A stretch of 64,000 nucleotides of DNA from Cryptomeria japonica (taxonomy: Eukaryota > Streptophyta > Pinopsida > Cupressales > Cupressaceae), in contig NC_081407.1 of the NCBI RefSeq assembly GCF_030272615.1, positions 436,266,230 to 436,330,229 of the forward strand, given 5' to 3'. Shown here piece after piece: positions 32,627 through 43,781 of this stretch. Below the pieces are notes generated by a model that worked only from the letters and a program-made list of their open reading frames with translations, did no database searches and had not been told where the DNA came from. A program made the translations under genes and the position numbers. Position 1 is the first letter of the stretch, and each line of letters starts with the position of its first letter.

Positions 32627-32773
32627 TGATATTTTTCGTTGATGATAAATTCTTTTTTTTTTACTTGTTGGTTGCAAAAATAATTTTATTTTTATACTGG
32701 TTTCACTGACCTTGCGGGGCAGAAATTGTTGGCTTTTCATGTTTCCCGTTATAACTGTTAGCCGGGTTGTGGC

Positions 32774-32780
32774 TATATAA
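32774..32780 (+). promoter_or_regulatory. TATA box of the giant LTR (copy B)
   Basis: GGCTATATAACAATG, as in copy A, after the long frame. Confidence 0.5.
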
Positions 32781-33482
32781 CAATGTTTTTGAGACTCTAG
32801 AAAGGTCCGAAAAACTATGATTTTTTGAGCATCAAACAATATTTGTTTATGTTTTGCATTCCTTGGAACTGGATCGACCAATTTATGAATGAAAATGATT
32901 ATGGTGTGCGGTCTTTGAATTTGTGCGTTTAAAGATTGGTGATATTTATTTAAAAAGTCTGTTATGTGCATGATATCATTATTCTTATCAGTCAATTCTA
33001 TGTTTTCTTGAATTCAATGTTATAAATATTTGTTAGAAGATTCATTGTGGATTGAGTTGCGATGATCACCCTTGCCCTGTGAGGCATGAGAGAGTATCGA
33101 TCAGAATCAATACTGCATTGAACTTGCTTTGCATTGAATTTATGGAATGAACTTATGCTCAAAACAGAGTCTGTGAGCTCTTATTTAATCTTCATAATTT
33201 TCTCTTTGTTTTATATTATGGCATTCCTTTGTGTTGATAGATGAATGCTAAAGCCTTTTATTCTTTCTAGTCAAAAGCATCTTCATTTCAAGATTTTCTA
33301 TGTAGAATTCATTGCAAATCATATGAGGAGCTGCCCTCTAATGCAGAGGATGGATTTTGATTAGTTAATCCAACTGTTGGTTTATTTGTGTCCTTTCATG
33401 ATGGGGTGTACAAAAGTCGTATTATCATTTAGAGAAAATAAATATTGCAATTACAAGAAAGGGACAAATTTGTTAACCAATA
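32781..33482 (+). other. 3' end of the giant 3' LTR
   Basis: No coding signal. The junction near 32,928 (TGTGCG followed by TTTAAAG) is the site where copy A carries its solo LTR. Confidence 0.6.
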
Positions 33483-33487
33483 GGTTC

Positions 33488-34716
33488 CAATATGGCTAAA
33501 ACTTCTAGGGTTTCCCCAAGAATACGAGGATATTGAAACCCTAAGGAGAATAGGTGGAAGTCTAGGGGTTTTCAGGAAAGCAAAAGAATTCATTGACTCT
33601 TTGAATTACAACATGATTTCGAGGATTTGCATAGAATGGAATCCGGTTCACAATTTACCAGACACCCTAGAAATAAAAACAAGGTCGAGTGTTTAGAACC
33701 AAAAGGTGTTTTTAGAAAATTTGATGGAGTCATGCCTAGAGTGCAAATCATTTTCTCATCCAAAAGGGGACTGCAAGATAGGGGATAAAGGGAAGCTCAA
33801 AGAACATGATATTTTGTCCGATGAAATTATAAGGCTTTCAAAATCTAATAGCTGAGAACATTATTGGGAAGCTTTGGACTAGGAAGTGCTTTGTAACCAC
33901 AACCGGGGGAGCACTTTAGAGAACAAAACAATCCATAAAGTTGGTATAATGAAAGGGCTTATTGATGAAATTTTTGGGTCAGAGCCTTCTAGGATGGATT
34001 TGGAGACATTTTCGGATGTTCATAGGATAGAGTCTTTGATTTAGGATACCAACCATCAAAAGAATGATCTTCAAAGGCAGAATTGGGAGACGATTACAGA
34101 TGAGAAGCCCTGGGATACTGAAGAGGGTAAAAGTGTTTTGGATAAAAACATAGAGGAGGAGAACATCCAGGATGTTGATCATCTAAAACCTGTCAATGAC
34201 TATATTTCGAATGAGATCCATGAGAGTTATAAAGATGATGAGGAGGAAACAATAGTCCCAGAGACTCAAGAAGAAAACATGGACAAGGGGATGTATAAGA
34301 GAAGATCAATTACGGTTTCAAATTCAAGATAGTGGGGAAATTTTACAAGCAATTCATAATGGTCCAGACTTGGAAGAGACAATTTTCAAAGATATCCAAA
34401 TCTCACCTATTAGAAATCTAGAGACAACTTTTGAAGGAGTCAAAGATAGTGGAGGGGATTTGATCTCATCAGATTCAAAGGGAGAGTCATCTGATGCCCC
34501 AGAAGGGGAGGATGAGTTAGGTTTACTTTCTCTCATAGGGGATCAGGAAAAGAGATCTCTGGAAATGACACTAGCTCAAAATGTCAAAGCGAAAGTAGGG
34601 GAAAATAAGAAAAGAGGACCTAAATCCAACAAAGTTAGATTGGAAATTGGAGGAAGCGTTGTAGGCCAAAATAAAATCAGATTGAGATCGGGAAGGGACA
34701 TGGTCCCTTCCTAAAG
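33488..34716 (+). pseudogene. LINE ORF1, C-terminal half
   Basis: Continues from 8627: PIWLKLLGFPQEYEDIETLR, then IGGSLGVFRKAKEF, and a knuckle CLECKSFSHPKGDC (33,732-33,773), a perfect C-x2-C-x4-H-x4-C as in plant L1 ORF1. An acidic, Ser/Glu-rich tail follows (34,138-34,716) with stops, ending LRSGRDMVPS. The tail is the first part of the 1.33-kb repeated unit. Confidence 0.75.
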
Positions 34717-34719
34717 GCA

Positions 34720-35360
34720 ATGAGGCTCCTTTCATGGAATGTCAGGGCTTGCAATGCCCCTGATAAGAATAAACTGATTAAGAGATGCCTTGGTCAGTTT
34801 AGAACGAAACTAGTTTGTTTGCAGGAAACCAAAATTAAGATAGAGGATTTTAATACTTTTCATAGAAGGTTCAAAAAAATGGAAACGTGCTTTAGTGGAA
34901 GCTCAGGGAGCTTCAGGTAGTCTAGATATTATGTGGAATGACTCTTTGGTGGATGTCACAATCATGACACAGGGTAATTGGTGGAAATGGGTGAGAATTT
35001 TCTCCAAACAATTGCATATGCATGTTTATATGATCAATGTTTATGGTCCAAACAACACTATTTTAAAAAGATAGCTATGTACTGATTTATCTGAGTGTCT
35101 TAAATAGGACACTAAAAATATTTTCATTATAGGTGGTGACTTTAATGCTTTGGTTAAACCTTCAGATAAAATGGGAGGAGTTGGTTGGAATAGACAAAGT
35201 AACAAAGACTTCAATTCCTTTATTATAGAATCTGGTTTAATTGAGATTCCTTTCAAGTTTGGTGAATTCACATGGACCAATAGAAGAAGTGAATTTTTAA
35301 ACATAGCTGAAAGACTGGATAGGTTCTTCATAGCTGGTGATTGGTCGTCTAGTCTCTAGA
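34720..35360 (+). pseudogene. LINE endonuclease, unit 1 (dead-end copy)
   Basis: MRLLSWNVRACNAPDKNKLI, LVCLQETKIKIEDF, MWNDSLVDVTIM, INVYGPNN, IGGDFNALVKPSDKMGG and FGEFTWTNRRSEFLNIAERL, the blocks of the L1 exonuclease/endonuclease/phosphatase fold (N of WNVR, E of QETK, D and N of GDFNA). The last block ends ELDH and then runs into unit 2 instead of P-I. A frameshift after FKKME and several stops are present. Confidence 0.8.
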
Positions 35361-36047
35361 CATGCATTGCAGATATTCTCCCTTTTATCGAGTTGGATCA
35401 TAAGGCAGAATTGGGAGACGATTACAGATGAGAACCATTGGGATACTGAAGAGGGTAAAAGTGTTTTGGATAAAAACATAGAGGAGGAGAACATCCAAGA
35501 TGTTGATCATCTAAAACATGCTGATGACTATATTTCGAACAAGATCCATGACAGTTATAAAGATGATGAGGAGGAAACAATAGTCCCAGAGACTCAAGAA
35601 GAAAACATGGACATGGGATGTATAAGAGAAGATCAATTACGGTTTCAAATCCAAGATAGCAAGAAATTTTTTACAAGCAATTCATAATCGTCCAGACCTA
35701 GAAGAGACAATTTTTAAAGATATCCAAATCTCACCTATTAGAAATCTAGAGACATCTTTTGAAGGAGTCAAAGATAGTGGAGGGGATTTGATCTCATTAG
35801 ATTCAAAGGGAGAGTCATTTGATGCCCCAGAAGGGGAGGATGAGTTAGGTTTACTTTCTTTCATAGGGGATCAGGAAAAGAGATCTCTGGAAATGACACC
35901 AGCTCAAAATGTCAAAGCGAAAGTAGGGGAAAATAAGAAAAGAGGACCTAAATCCAACAAAGTTAGACTGGAAATTGGAGGAAGTGTTGTAGGCCAGAGT
36001 AAACCCAGACTGAGATCGGGAAGGGACGTGGTCCCTTCTTGAAGGCA

Positions 36048-36728
36048 ATGAGGCTCCTTTCATGGAATGTCAAGGCCTGAAATGCCCATGATAAGAATAG
36101 ACTGATTAAGAGATGCCTTGATCAATTTAGAACAAAACTACTTTGTTTGCAGGAAACCAAAATTAAGATAGAGGATTTTGATACTTTTCATAGAAGATTC
36201 AAAAAATGGAAATGTGCTTTAGTGGAAGCTCAGGGAGCTTCAGGTAGTCTAGCTATTATGTGGAACGACTCTTTGGTGGATGTCACAATCATGATACAGG
36301 GTAATTGGTGGAAATGGGTGAGAATTTTCTCCAAACAATTGCATATGCATGTTTATATGATCAATGTTTATGGTCCAAACAACACTATTTTAAAAAGACA
36401 GCTATGTATTGATTTATCTGAGTGTCTTAAATAGGACACTAAAAATATTTTCATTATAGGTGGTGACTTTAATGCTTTGGTTAAACCTTCAGATAAAATG
36501 GGAGGAGTTGGTTGGAATAGACAAAGTAACAAAGACTTCAATTCCTTTATTACATAATCTGGTTCAATTGAGATTCCTTTCAAGTCTGGTGAATTCACAT
36601 GGACCAATAGAAGAAGTGGATTTTTAAACATAGCTGAAAGACTGGATAGGTTCTTCATAACTGGTGATTGGTCATCTAGTCTTGAGACATGCATTGCAGA
36701 TATTCTCCCTTTTACCGAGTTGGATCAT
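36048..36728 (+). pseudogene. LINE endonuclease, unit 2 (dead-end copy)
   Basis: Same blocks as unit 1 (LLSWNVKA, QETKIKIEDFDTFHRRFKKW, MWNDSLVDVTIMIQGNWWKW, GDFNALVKPSDKMGG). The first codons carry a stop (KA* in place of RACN). It ends TELDH at the unit border. Confidence 0.8.
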
Positions 36729-37373
36729 AAGGTAGAATTGGGAGACGATTACAGATGAGAACCCTTGGGATACTGAAGAGGGTAAAAGTGTTTTGGATAA
36801 AAACATAGAGGAGGAGAACATCTAGGATGTTGATCATCTAAAACCTGTCGATGACTATATTTCAAACTAGATCCATGACAATTATAAAGATGATGAGGAG
36901 GAAACAATAGTCCTAGATACTCAAGAAGAAAACATGGACAAGGGATGTATAAGAGAAGATCAATTACGGTTTCAAATCCAAGATAGCGGGGAAATTTTAC
37001 AAGCAATTCATAATGGTCCAGACCTGGAAGAGACAATTTTCAAAGATATCCAAATCTCACCTATTAGAAATCTAGAGACATCTTTTGAAGGAGTCAAAGA
37101 TAGTGGAGGGGATTTGATCTCATCAGATTCAAAGGGAGAGTCATCTGATGCCCCAGAAGGGGAGGATGAATTAGGTTTACTTTATCTCATAGGGGATCAG
37201 GAAAAGAGATCTCTGGAAATGACACCAGCTCAAAATGTCAAAGCGAAAGTAGGGGAAAATAAGAAAAGAAGACCTAAATCCAACAAAGCTAGACTGGAAA
37301 TTGGAGGAAGTGTTGTAGGCCAGAGTAAACTCAGACTGAGATCGAGAAGGGATGTGGTCCCTTCTTGAAGGCA

Positions 37374-38480
37374 ATGAGGCTTCTTTCGTGGAATGTCAGG
37401 GCCTGCAATGCCATCGATAAGAATAGACTGATCAAGAGATGCCTTGATTTGTTTAGAATGGAACTAGTTTGTTTGCAGGAAACCAAAATTAAGATAGAGG
37501 ATTTTGATACTTTTCATAGAAGATTCAAAAAATGGAAATGTGCTTTAGTGGAAGCTCAGGGAGCTTCAGGTAGTCTCTCTATTATGTGGAATGACTCTTT
37601 GGTGGATGTCACAATCATGAAACAAGGTAATTGGTGGAAATGGGTGAGAATTTTCTCCAAACAATTGCATATGCATGTTTATATGATCAATGTTTATGGT
37701 CCAAACAACACTATTTTAAAAAGATAGCTATGTACTGATTTATCTGAGTGTCTTAAATAGGACACTAAAAATATTTTCATTATAGGTGGTGACTTTAATG
37801 CTTTGGTTAAACCTTCAGATAAAATGGGAGGAGTTGGTTGGAATAGACAAAGTAACAAAGACTTCAATTCCTTTATTATAGAATCTGGTTTAATTGAGAT
37901 TCCTTTCAAGTTTGGTGAATTCACATGAACCAATAGAAGAAGCAGATTTTTAAACATAGTTGAAAGACTAGATAGGTTCTTCATAGCTGGTGATTGGTCA
38001 TCTAGTCCCTAGACATACATTGCAGATATTCTCCCTTTTACCGAGTTGGATCATTACCCCATATGTCTTTGAATACAAGATGAAAAAGCTCCAGATAGAT
38101 ATCCTTTCAAATTTGAAGCAATGTGGCTTAGGGACAACAACCTCAGACCTCTAATGGAGGTATAGTGGAAGCACATCCTAGAAAAGATAGGTAATAAAGA
38201 TTTTACTTTCTTTAAAAAACTTCAATTTGTTAAAGAAAAACTAAAGAAATGGAATAGAGAATCATTCAAAACATTTTTAATGAGAAATTTAAATTAGAAG
38301 AAGAGTTGAAACAACTCCATGAACAAGTCATCCTACAAGGCATGGATGAAGTATCTTTTTTGAAAGAGAAGGAACTTAACAAGTTGTGTTCTGAAATTTT
38401 AGCAAGAGAGGAATCATTTTGGAGAAAAAATCTCATGAAAATTAGCTGAAGGAAGGCGACAGAAACACCAAATTTTTTCA
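37374..38480 (+). pseudogene. LINE ORF2: endonuclease (unit 3) and linker to RT
   Basis: Starts MRLLSWNVRACNAIDKNRLI and keeps QETK, INVYGPNN, GDFNALVKP and TELDHYPICL, the S/L-D-H end that the other two units lack. A linker follows (YPFKFEAMWLRDNNLRPLME, WNRESFKTFL). Stops include TAG at 37,725 and TGA in the FTWTN block. This is the unit physically joined to the polymerase. Confidence 0.8.
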
Positions 38481-40018
38481 CACGTTAGTAAAGGTGAGGA
38501 GATCACAAAATAAGATATTCTCAATCAACAATATGGAGGGTGAACTTCTAACAAACTAGGAAGCTATTAACAAGGAGGCCATTAGTCACTTTTCTAAGTC
38601 TTTTAATGGAGAAGTGCTAATAGATTAGGATCTACAGACCATATGGATATCATCCCTACATGTGTGAAGGAACAACATAAAAGGATGTTATCGAGTGTAG
38701 TGTCAATGGAGGAGGCGAGATCAATGGTTTTTGGTATGGGTTCTGACAAAGCTCCAGGCCCAGATGGTTTTCCTACCCTCTTTTTTCAAAAATTCTGGGA
38801 TATTCTGGCTAGAGATATTTGGGAAGTTGTGGAGGAATCAAGAAAGGGTGGTTTTGTCCTTAGGGATTTCAATAACACATTCATAGCCCTAATATCGAAG
38901 AAGGAGAATATCTCTACTTTTAATGATTTAAGGCATATATTCCTTTGTAATACAATCTATAAAGTGATATCAAAGGTGCTAGAAAATAGATTGAAATGGG
39001 TTTTGGAGGAGATTATTTCTCCAGAGCAGAGTGGGTTTGCACCTGGAAGATCCATCTACGAAGAAATCATCCTAGCACATGAGGCAATTCACTCCATTCA
39101 GTTATCAAAAGGGGAAAAAATGATGATAAAAGTGGATATGAAAAAAGCTTATGATGAGGTAAATAGGGATTTCCTTTTAAGAGTTTTAACTAAATCTGGC
39201 TTTGATCCACTTTGGATAGCTTGGTTAGACAGTTGCATCAATTCCCCACATTTTTCTGTTCTCATGAAAGGGAGCCCACAGGGTTTCTTCCCATCAAACA
39301 AAGGGTTAAGACAGGGGGATCCCTTATCCCCTTTTTTATTCATAATTATGGTGGAGGTTTTGGGGAGATTGATCACTAAAGAGTGTAGGGCTGGTTGATG
39401 GAAGGGGGTGAAGATTGCAGAAGGGGTGGAGCCACTTACCCATCTTCAATTTGTAGATGACACATTCCTGGATGGAGAGGCATTGACAAGAGAGGCTAGA
39501 GTCATAAAATGGATCATTGATAAATATGAGCATGTGTCAGGTCAAAGAGTGAACTGGATCAAGTTGAAGATTTTCCTTTTTAATATAGAACCCTCCAGAC
39601 AAAGGGAGATTAGTGGAATACTTGGCATGAAATTGGGAAGCCTACCAAGAAATTTCCTAGGCATCCCTCTCTTTGGAGGAGCAAATAAATCAGCGTTATG
39701 AAAAAAATTGGTGGAGAGATGCTTTAGCAGACTTGAGGGGTGGAAAAGTAAATGGTTGACATTAGCTAGTAGAATTTTAATGCTTAAAACGGTTGTCTCA
39801 GTGATCCCAAATTTCTCTATGATGTGCCTCAAGATTCGAAGAAAAATCATAAATGTGATCAAACAGAAAATGAGAATTTTTTTTTGGAATGGAGTAAATG
39901 AGCAGGATAAAATCCCTTTATTGTCTTGGGAGAAAGTTTGTAGCTCGAAGATGAAGGGGGGTGCAATCCTAAGGAATTGGCAAACTATGAATGAGGCTCT
40001 TAGAGAAAAACTTACCTG
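38481..40018 (+). pseudogene. LINE ORF2 reverse transcriptase
   Basis: Blocks: DKAPGPDGFPTLFFQKFWDI, FNNTFIALISKKENISTFND, ISPEQSGFAPGRSIYEEIIL, IKVDMKKAYDEVNRDFLLRV, GLRQGDPLSPFLFIIMVEVL and, after a stop at about 39,398, HLQFVDDTFLDG with the catalytic F-V-D-D at 39,450-39,461 (F-A-D-D is usual). Then LGMKLGSLPRNFLGIPLFGG and KLVERCFSRLEGWKSKWLTL, typical of plant L1. Stops are few, so this is one of the better kept parts of the LINE. Confidence 0.92.
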
Positions 40019-41107
40019 AAGCATTTATGCTAATCTGAACCAGCTATGGGTTGAGGTTATGAGGGCTAAATATTTGGACTCTATGGAAGACTACAAAATT
40101 TTCACGATCAGAAATCTGCCAAAGGGCTCTGCAATATGGAATTTCATAGTGAGTTGTATAAAAGTCCTAACATACCATCTAACATGGCATATTGGGAATG
40201 GAAGATCAACTAAATTTTGGGATGACTCTTAGACAACTTATCCTGTAATAAAAGATATGGCTGACCTTTCTGATATAAAGACACGACTATGCAGAATTTG
40301 GGGTGACTGGGTCAAAGATTATTTGGACGTTAAACAAGGTGCTTTGGGGGAGGAATGGTGCTGGAGAGATCTATCATACATAGGACTTTCAGAGGCTCAA
40401 CAATCTTTTTTAAAACAAATTTTAGATCAGAGGATGATTTTTATCATGAAAGAACAAGATAAAGTGGTTTGGTGTGGATCCAAGGATGGTAAATATTCTG
40501 TAAAATTAGGCTATCAGATCTTGGAAGTTATGGTGGAAGACCGCACAAAAGTGAATGACTTAATTTGGCACAAACACTGCCTCCCCAAAGCAAGAGCTTT
40601 TGCATGACTGGCTATCAAAAAGAAAATTCTTACAGGTGAAAGAAGGAAGTGTTTGGGGCTGGTAGGGCCCACAAAGTTTGTAATGTATGGGGAAGAAGAA
40701 GAGGATCTTGACCATCTTTTATTACAATGCAAAGTAGCGCATAACTGTTGGTTAAGTGTAAAGGGAAGGTTAAATTGGTATGGCCCTTTACAACAATCTC
40801 TCAAAGATGTCTTTGAAAGCTGGCCAAGACAAAATAGGTGGTCTACCTTCTCAAGCATATGGAATATTAGCCCATCCCTAGTGATATGGGAAATCTGGAA
40901 GGAAAGAAACCGAAGGATCTTTCAAGACAAGATAGAAGATGAAAGGAGGCTTGTAAGAAGAATTGATCAGGCAATCAAAGAGACTTTAGGGGCAATAGCA
41001 TCTTGGATGGAATCCATGAATGCCCCTTTCACTCTAGAGGATAAGAGGATTCAAAAATTATGGCAAAATATCAAAATAAGACATGGGGCTTGGAATAATA
41101 ATAAATA
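40019..41107 (+). pseudogene. LINE ORF2 C-terminal region (zf-RVT-like)
   Basis: IWNFIVSCIKVL, GNGRSTKFWDDS, VVWCGSKDGKYSVKLGYQIL, LIWHKHCLPKARAFA and, after a TGA, EDLDHLLLQCKVAHNCWLSV (Cys/His region), then WEIWKERNRRIFQDKIEDER. This order is typical of plant L1 between RT and RNase H. Confidence 0.85.
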
Positions 41108-41667
41108 GAGTAATAAGAGGGACACATCCATAGAGTGGAATCCACCCCAAAGGGGATGGATCAAATAAAATTTTGATGGAGCTGCACAATACAGTATGGG
41201 TTTCTCTGGTGTGGGTGTGGTGCTAAGGGACCATTATGGCAATTTGGTGAAGTTAGGGGCCCAACGTATTAGGAAGGGGACTAATAATGAAGCTCAAGCA
41301 TATGCAGCTTTGTTTGCCATCCCATGTGCCTTGGGATCATGGTGTTAGAAAATTACATCTGGAAGGGGATTCGCCGATCATAATCCAAGCTATCAAAAAT
41401 GGAGAAATTAAGGCTTGGCATTTGTAGAACTATTTATCACTAGTATTAGAGGATTTGAATTATTTTGAAGATGTTGTGGTCAGTCATGTTAGGAGGGAGG
41501 ATAATAAGGTGGCTGACAAATTATCTAAATGGGCTTTGTCTTTTAACCAAGTGGAGGAGTCAAGGTTTGAAGTTTTTGATGGTGAGTTAACTTTAGATGG
41601 ATCACCTGTAGATAATGATGACCCAACATATATGTTTGTCAGCCAAGAGGTCAAATACTCTTCATGA
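41108..41667 (+). pseudogene. LINE ORF2 RNase H domain
   Basis: WNPPQRGWIK (stop) NFDGAAQYSMGFSGVGVVLR, GTNNEAQAYAALFAIP, then in other frames LHLEGDSPIIIQAIKNGEIK and VVVSHVRREDNKVADKLSKW. These give the D, E, D, D residues of RNase H. C-terminal RNase H is known in a group of plant L1 elements. Two frameshifts and two stops. Confidence 0.85.
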
Positions 41668-43206
41668 GGAAAGGTGGTGCGATGGACGAGAAGTGTCAGA
41701 GGATTAATTTAAGTGGAATAGGCATTTCTTTTAAATGGATGATTTGTATGGATTTGAAGTTTTTAAACTTAATATCTTTTGAAGGATCATAAATCAGATG
41801 GCAGTTAAGGGGTGTTGGGGACACGTGCGTAATTTTTTAATAGAATATTATAACAGGGTCTCTCAATTGTTATTTTTATGATTTAATTTGAAAAATGGTA
41901 GGGGTAGTTATAGCATGTCCTTCGTAAGGAGTCTTCCTTAATGATGGTAGTGGCGGCAGTGAAGTGAGCCGAGGATAGTGGATTATAATCAAGCAAGTAA
42001 ATTTAATGATTTTATTCACACTCTGCATGAAGGTGGTGATTTGATGGCTAAATCAAAGAACATTTATAACCTGGAGTCCCAGTTTTTATGTGAACAACAG
42101 TTCACACGAGTTGGATTTCTTTTTAAAGAAGCTAAGATCAAAGACCTTCTTCAAATCTCTATTTTGCTTTATCTTTGTGTTTATGTGCAAGTGCATATTG
42201 GGTTGAAAGATGGAGGCCACTTTCACTTTCAAGACGCGGAAGCAGTAGAAGGCTCTATATGGGCCGGTGGAAAATCGTAGGCTTAAACTCCTCCTCAAAT
42301 GCCCATCTGATGACGTGGTGAATGCAGTGCAGAGGATGCTCAGTTACTTTTTTCAGCATGCAACCCATAGATGGAAATTAAATATTGACATTGCAGAAAT
42401 GATGATGGCATGGGGTCTTGAATTAGGTGTTTTAGACGGTGACATTCGTTGGGTCATGAACTCCTTGTTTGAACATGATTTACTAACTGGAATTGACTCT
42501 ATCCCAGAATAGGCTTACCCAGGATATGGGTTTGATTACAGAGAGTGTTTTGATAGTTAGATTGTGGTGGAGGAGCTAGGTTTCATCCCTTTTGTGCACT
42601 GGCCCAAAATGGTTAATCAAAATCTTTACTTGAACCACATTTGTGCAAAATGAAATTCCTTAGTGGTGACAATAAGGGAGTATCACGTTTCTAGGGGAAG
42701 CTGAAGGCCTTGGTTCCTGACTATCATTCCTATGAGGAAGTGCAATGTAATATGCCAACTGACTTGGGGATGATTCCTTCACTGATGGAGTGTGGTTTCC
42801 TATTTTTTGGCTGCTCAACAGTGATCAATAGAAAGGATATTTTTCAGCATGTTACAGTTTTGACTATGGGTTCTTTCAGTAGTTAGAATTAGTCCTATAC
42901 GGGGTGATTTTCTTAAGTGTAAACTCATTTGAAATCCACTTTGGTTATATGGCTGATGGATTTTTTACTGTTAAAATAGTGGGGGAAGTGTCTAGTGTTG
43001 AAGTCTTATCCCCTTGAAGGGGTTAGTTGCTTGTAGAAAGTTTGATATGCATAGCTTTTTGAAGTATTTATGTAAAAATCAGTAAGTAGTAGATAGTCTG
43101 TGAGAATGTGGGATTTTTTGGGAGATGATCAGCCCCAGTATATGTAATGTTACTCTCTTTCCTTATCTTTGAATAAAAAATCAAATATTATCAACCAAAA
43201 AAAAAC
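41668..43206 (+). other. LINE 3' untranslated region and poly-A tail
   Basis: About 1.5 kb after ORF2 with two short frames (41,978-42,280 and 42,267-42,512) that match no family I know. AATAAA at 43,172-43,177 and A9 at 43,197-43,205 mark the end. Its length is generous for a plant L1, so part could be transduced flanking DNA; I cannot tell. Confidence 0.6.
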
Positions 43207-43268
43207 AATCACAGGAATAAGTTGACATCAATGACAACAACATATCCAAGCAACAACAATGTCCAACA
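43207..43268 (-). mobile_element. Right part of the interrupted copia-type solo LTR
   Basis: 43,207-43,219 is the LINE target duplication. From 43,220, AGTTGACATCAATGACAAC...GTCCAACA matches the plus-strand end of the copia LTRs (GTTGACATCAATGACAAAAC...ACCAACA at 17,567-17,613 and 54,946-54,983). Confidence 0.75.
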
Positions 43269-43288
43269 CCAATAGTAGTAAAACTCAT
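43269..43288 (-). pseudogene. First codons of the gypsy gag, separated from the rest by 37 kb
   Basis: Minus strand reads ATG AGT TTT ACT ACT ATT then the solo-LTR junction. The duplicated target (ccaat/ctaat) joins it in frame to SPTYSIPIRRS at 6545. Confidence 0.5.
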
Positions 43289-43379
43289 GCACTAAGAGAG
43301 AGAATTGGAAATTTGAATTTTAGAATGCAAAATGATTGAAAGAATAAGGAAATCTCTTGGGAATTTGAAATTTAAAATT

Positions 43380-43650
43380 AGGTATTTGCCAAAATAACCT
43401 CTTAATTTATTTAAAATTAAAATTAGGGTTGAAAATGACCTTTTAATTTAAAAAAAATGAAAATTGAAAGGAGTGAAAATAAATTTAAAATTAGGGTTGT
43501 CCAAATCTAACCTCTTAATTTTAAAATTTGAAATTTTGGAATGTTGAAATATTGGAGAAATCTATTTAATTTAAAAAATTGGGGTATATGTAATTAACCT
43601 CTTAATTTTAAAATTTAAATTGAAAATTGAAATGTTGAAATTCAGATTTG
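43380..43650 (+). repeat. AT-rich imperfect repeat
   Basis: The word ACCTCTTAATTT or a close variant occurs four times (about 43,398, 43,438, 43,510 and 43,600), separated by AAAATTTGAAAT-type stretches of variable length. Confidence 0.6.
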
Positions 43651-43757
43651 TTTTCGACCTTAGGGGGACCTAAAATCAATAAATTTCACAAATCTCTCGA
43701 GTTGTGTAGTAAAATACAGTCAAAATAGGCTCCCAAAATTTGAGGAGAAAAAGTCGG

Positions 43758-43781
43758 GACCAAGTAGGTACCTACTTGGTC
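43758..43781. repeat. Perfect 24-bp palindrome
   Basis: GACCAAGTAGGT followed immediately by its exact reverse complement ACCTACTTGGTC. It could form a 12-bp stem or bind a dimeric factor. It lies inside an LTR. Confidence 0.97.

Larger units (their letters stand above)
8628..33482 (+). mobile_element. Ty3/gypsy (Tat-like) element with giant LTRs
   Basis: Two long direct repeats (8628-14,906 and 27,398-33,482) start TGTT and end CCAACA/CCAATA, with target duplication ggttc on both sides. Between them lie gag, protease, an RNase H upstream of RT, RT, a second RNase H and integrase, all on the plus strand. A copia element (16,561-23,286) splits the protease and each LTR holds its own solo-LTR insertion. 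Excluding guests the element is about 15.5 kb, with LTRs of about 4.85 kb. Each LTR carries a roughly 1000-codon reading frame of unknown function. The coding parts contain stops and frameshifts. Confidence 0.93.
27398..33482 (+). mobile_element. Giant 3' LTR (copy B)
   Basis: Starts TGTTTTCCCCACTTGC and ends TTGTTAACCAATA, followed by ggttc. Same layout as copy A: palindromic words (27,465-27,775), leader, long frame (28,289-32,626), TATA box (32,774). It contains a different solo-LTR guest (28,893-30,113) and lacks the guest found in copy A. Net length is about 4859 bp. Confidence 0.92.
34074..38054 (+). repeat. Threefold tandem repeat of a 1.33-kb LINE segment
   Basis: Units 34,074-35,401, 35,402-36,728 and 36,729-38,054 (1328, 1327 and 1326 bp). 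Each starts AAGGCAGAATTGGGAGACG (AAGGTAG in the third) and ends GAGTTGGATCAT. Each holds the ORF1 tail, the ORF1/ORF2 junction and the endonuclease domain. Only the third unit continues into reverse transcriptase. Confidence 0.93.
7839..43206 (+). mobile_element. L1-type LINE, full length but interrupted and internally triplicated
   Basis: Bounded by a 13-bp target duplication (7826-7838 and 43,207-43,219) with AATAAA at 43,172 and a poly-A run at 43,197-43,205. Parts in order: 5' UTR, ORF1 with a DUF4283-like domain and a Cys/His knuckle, ORF2 with endonuclease, reverse transcriptase, a zf-RVT-like region and RNase H, and a 1.5-kb 3' UTR. A giant-LTR gypsy element (8628-33,482) sits in ORF1. 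A 1.33-kb unit is repeated three times at 34,074-38,054. Without the gypsy element and the two extra units the LINE is about 7.85 kb, normal for plant L1. Many stops show it is dead. Confidence 0.9.

Noticed and set aside
8628-33482. Reading the two 5-6 kb repeats as a segmental duplication of a host gene
   Set aside because: The repeats have TG...CA-type ends, flank gag-pol in the right order, and the unit is bounded by a 5-bp duplication that restores a LINE frame. They are LTRs.
34720-36728. Three separate LINE elements
   Set aside because: The units join head to tail at the same point without target duplications or poly-A tails, so this is a tandem triplication inside one LINE.
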